IMG/VR virus record: IMGVR_UViG_3300025645_000176
Coordinates: 1-38,752 of that record
Length of the DNA: 38,752 nucleotides
Origin: a virus
Direction: 5' to 3' (one strand)
Every line of letters starts with the position of its first letter. The first letter of the stretch is position 1. The notes under the pieces are model-generated. The model made no database searches. It saw nothing but the letters and a program-made list of their open reading frames with translations, and was not told the DNA's origin. The translations under genes and the position numbers were made by a program. This document shows, in pieces, positions 37,449 through 38,752 of the stretch.

Positions 37449-37744
37449 CCGATCACTCCTGCGTTTTCATTAGCGGCTCGCTGAGCTGCTTTGACTTCCT
37501 CAGTCCAGACCGCTGTAGCGATACCCTGAACCTCAGCAGACTCACCCGAGATGTCTGTGTCGGTGTGCGTCCATGTGCCGTCAGAGTCCTGTGAGGAGCT
37601 TACACAGGTCAATGCGTGGCGGTGGAATGATCGAGACAGCTCTGCGCCGTCTTCGTCGATGACCGTTGCGGTACGGACTTGTATTGCTTTGTAGATGCCA
37701 ACTATCTCGATTTTATCTTCTGATACTGTTTTATTTAAAGCCAT
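37445..37744 (-). CDS. Small protein between two tail fibres (99 residues)
   Basis: ATG 37744 has AGGA with a normal gap. The protein (MALNKTVSEDKIEIVGIYKA, VRTATVIDEDGAELSRSFHR) is beta-rich at the start, and ends helical (WTEEVKAAQRAANENAGVIG). I have seen similar short genes beside fibres of marine phages but know no function. Fibre chaperone or connector is possible. Its stop overlaps the start of the S74 fibre gene. Confidence 0.6.
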   Translation of the reverse strand: MALNKTVSEDKIEIVGIYKAIQVRTATVIDEDGAELSRSFHRHALTCVSSSQDSDGTWTHTDTDISGESAEVQGIATAVWTEEVKAAQRAANENAGVIG

Positions 37745-37763
37745 GTCATTATTTCCTGTCTGT

Positions 37764-37781
37764 GCCCACCGTCCGGTGAGC
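37764..37781 (-). promoter_or_regulatory. Stem-loop between fibre genes
   Basis: On the minus strand GCTCACC pairs with GGTGGGC around GGAC. No U-run follows, so it is probably an RNA stability or processing element, not a full terminator. Confidence 0.4.
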
Positions 37782-37788
37782 GCATGGG

Positions 37789-38752
37789 TTAGTTTGTTTG
37801 ATAAGAGAATCTTATTATCATGTCAGAGTTATTGTTAAAGTCCGAACTTAAAATAGAGGACGATTGTCCGCTTGACGTTACGGCCCTAATATTAATTGAC
37901 GTGTAACCTCCATCAATTGTATTAATAGTATTTCCCATCTTTTCATTTACAAAATTATTAGCATAAGCAGGAGTTCCAACACCATAAGTTCCCCCACCAT
38001 ACCTCGCCGTAAATGGTAGGCCAGTTATTGTTGCTTTGCCTGTTGAGCTACCCTTTGATGTCAATGAGATTCTAAGTGAGCCGGTAACTAGATTGCCAAC
38101 TTTTGTGTACTCACCAGTGTTAGTGGAAGCACTCAGCCCGGAACTAGAACCTCCGAATGCAAGCAAAGGCGTAAAAGTCCCTTCTTCGTAATCGTCAAGC
38201 TTGTTAGCAGCGCCTGTGCCGCCGAGGTAGACACCGCCGGATAGGAAGAGGTCTGAAAAACGTGAAGTACTCCGGCCTATGCCAATAGCACCATCTGAAA
38301 TAGCACCGGCGTTATCGGTAGGGTAAATAAAAGGACCGCCACCACTCAGACCAACCCCGCTAGCCCGTGGGTCGAGAATAATTGTTGATACTAAGCTAGC
38401 TCTTGACTGCCAACTGCCAACGGTTGTGCCATCTTTACTAAAGTTAAGGAGGGTTCCGTCAATGGTATTTCTGTTCACAAACAGAGGTATACCGCTAGTG
38501 CGACTGTGTGCCGCGTACCCTGCCGCACCTATCGAATGGCCAGTATTGGTATTGCCTACACCAACTGCGGCATCGGTGGTACCCACGAGTAAGTTGCCAG
38601 ACTGATCGAGGCGAGCCTTCTCGGTAGCGCCAATATTAAATCGATGCATTGCCGCTACATTTACCGCGTCAACGTAAACTGCACCAGAGCGGCTGTAATG
38701 CTGTATCAAGTTAGATGTTCCAGAGTATGCAGGGCCAAATTCAATGCCGCTT
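37789..38752 (-). CDS. Tail fibre protein, C-terminal part (runs off the right end)
   Basis: The frame is open from base 38751 through 320 residues to a stop; the apparent TTG start at 38709 is just the first possible one in an open frame. The first residues, SGIEFGPAYSGTSNLIQHYS, look like the middle of a fibre, and ARLDQSGNLLVGTTDAAVGV is the same module as in the left-end gene (GNVGIGTTSP). The C-terminus (LDDYEEGTFTPLLAFGGSSS...TITGLPFTARYGG) is the globular tip common in marine phage fibres. It most likely continues the gene at 1-1306; together they would give about 756 residues, with one base missing at the junction. Confidence 0.8.
   Translation of the reverse strand, partial: SGIEFGPAYSGTSNLIQHYSRSGAVYVDAVNVAAMHRFNIGATEKARLDQSGNLLVGTTDAAVGVGNTNTGHSIGAAGYAAHSRTSGIPLFVNRNTIDGTLLNFSKDGTTVGSWQSRASLVSTIILDPRASGVGLSGGGPFIYPTDNAGAISDGAIGIGRSTSRFSDLFLSGGVYLGGTGAANKLDDYEEGTFTPLLAFGGSSSGLSASTNTGEYTKVGNLVTGSLRISLTSKGSSTGKATITGLPFTARYGGGTYGVGTPAYANNFVNEKMGNTINTIDGGYTSINIRAVTSSGQSSSILSSDFNNNSDMIIRFSYQTN

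Overview
The window is most of, and probably nearly all of, the genome of a temperate T7-like podophage. Evidence for this includes a single-subunit phage RNA polymerase, a gp2.5-like SSB, a fused primase-helicase, a T7-type DNA polymerase, a gp6-like exonuclease and T7-lysozyme-family genes, plus a tyrosine integrase and a full set of head, tail and packaging genes. The host is most likely a marine gammaproteobacterium. The putative attP carries the 3' half of a tRNA-Thr(UGU) gene with an encoded CCA, very close to the enterobacterial sequence as I remember it, and the tail-fibre and small late genes resemble those of marine phages. No bacterial chromosomal genes are present.

Layout. The left end (1-10247, minus strand) and right end (28541-38752, minus strand) form one late block that joins across the window ends inside a tail-fibre gene, so the molecule is probably circular or circularly permuted. 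Read leftward from 11571, the order is: small terminase, large terminase, portal, a small gene, scaffold, an N4-gp56-type major capsid protein, a strong terminator, a small virion protein, adaptor, nozzle, tail fibre, a second fibre with an S74 chaperone, small membrane and holin-like genes, and five likely ejection or internal virion proteins. The plus strand from 13860 to 28488 holds a MarR-like regulator, attP, integrase, RNA polymerase and the replication, nucleotide and lysis genes. A small plus-strand operon (11685-13074) of unknown function and one tiny gene (10438) sit within the left side of the control region.

Control. Three perfect copies of a 19-bp element, CTTATGAGAGGGAGTATAG, look like promoters for the phage's own RNA polymerase. 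One points right, directly ahead of the RNA polymerase gene, and two point left toward the packaging and structural genes. Leftward transcripts would run antisense through the 11685-13074 operon, which has a good sigma-70-type promoter. The non-coding stretch 13120-13859 also holds three 15-bp iterons spaced exactly 27 bp apart, an 18-bp palindrome with further copies of its half-site, and two candidate host promoters for the MarR-like gene. The two strands converge on a symmetrical terminator at 28493-28537.

Most notable points: (i) a T7-type transcription and replication block combined with a capsid that does not look like T7 gp10 and sits on the opposite strand; (ii) a T7-lysozyme homologue in the gene 3.5 position that has lost its zinc and catalytic residues, while a second, intact amidase lies downstream; (iii) a class-3-lipase-like protein lacking the nucleophile serine, directly after the DNA polymerase; (iv) a phage thioredoxin-like gene beside a T7-type polymerase with a shortened thioredoxin-binding loop. 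All functional calls rest on reading motifs by eye; no database search was run.
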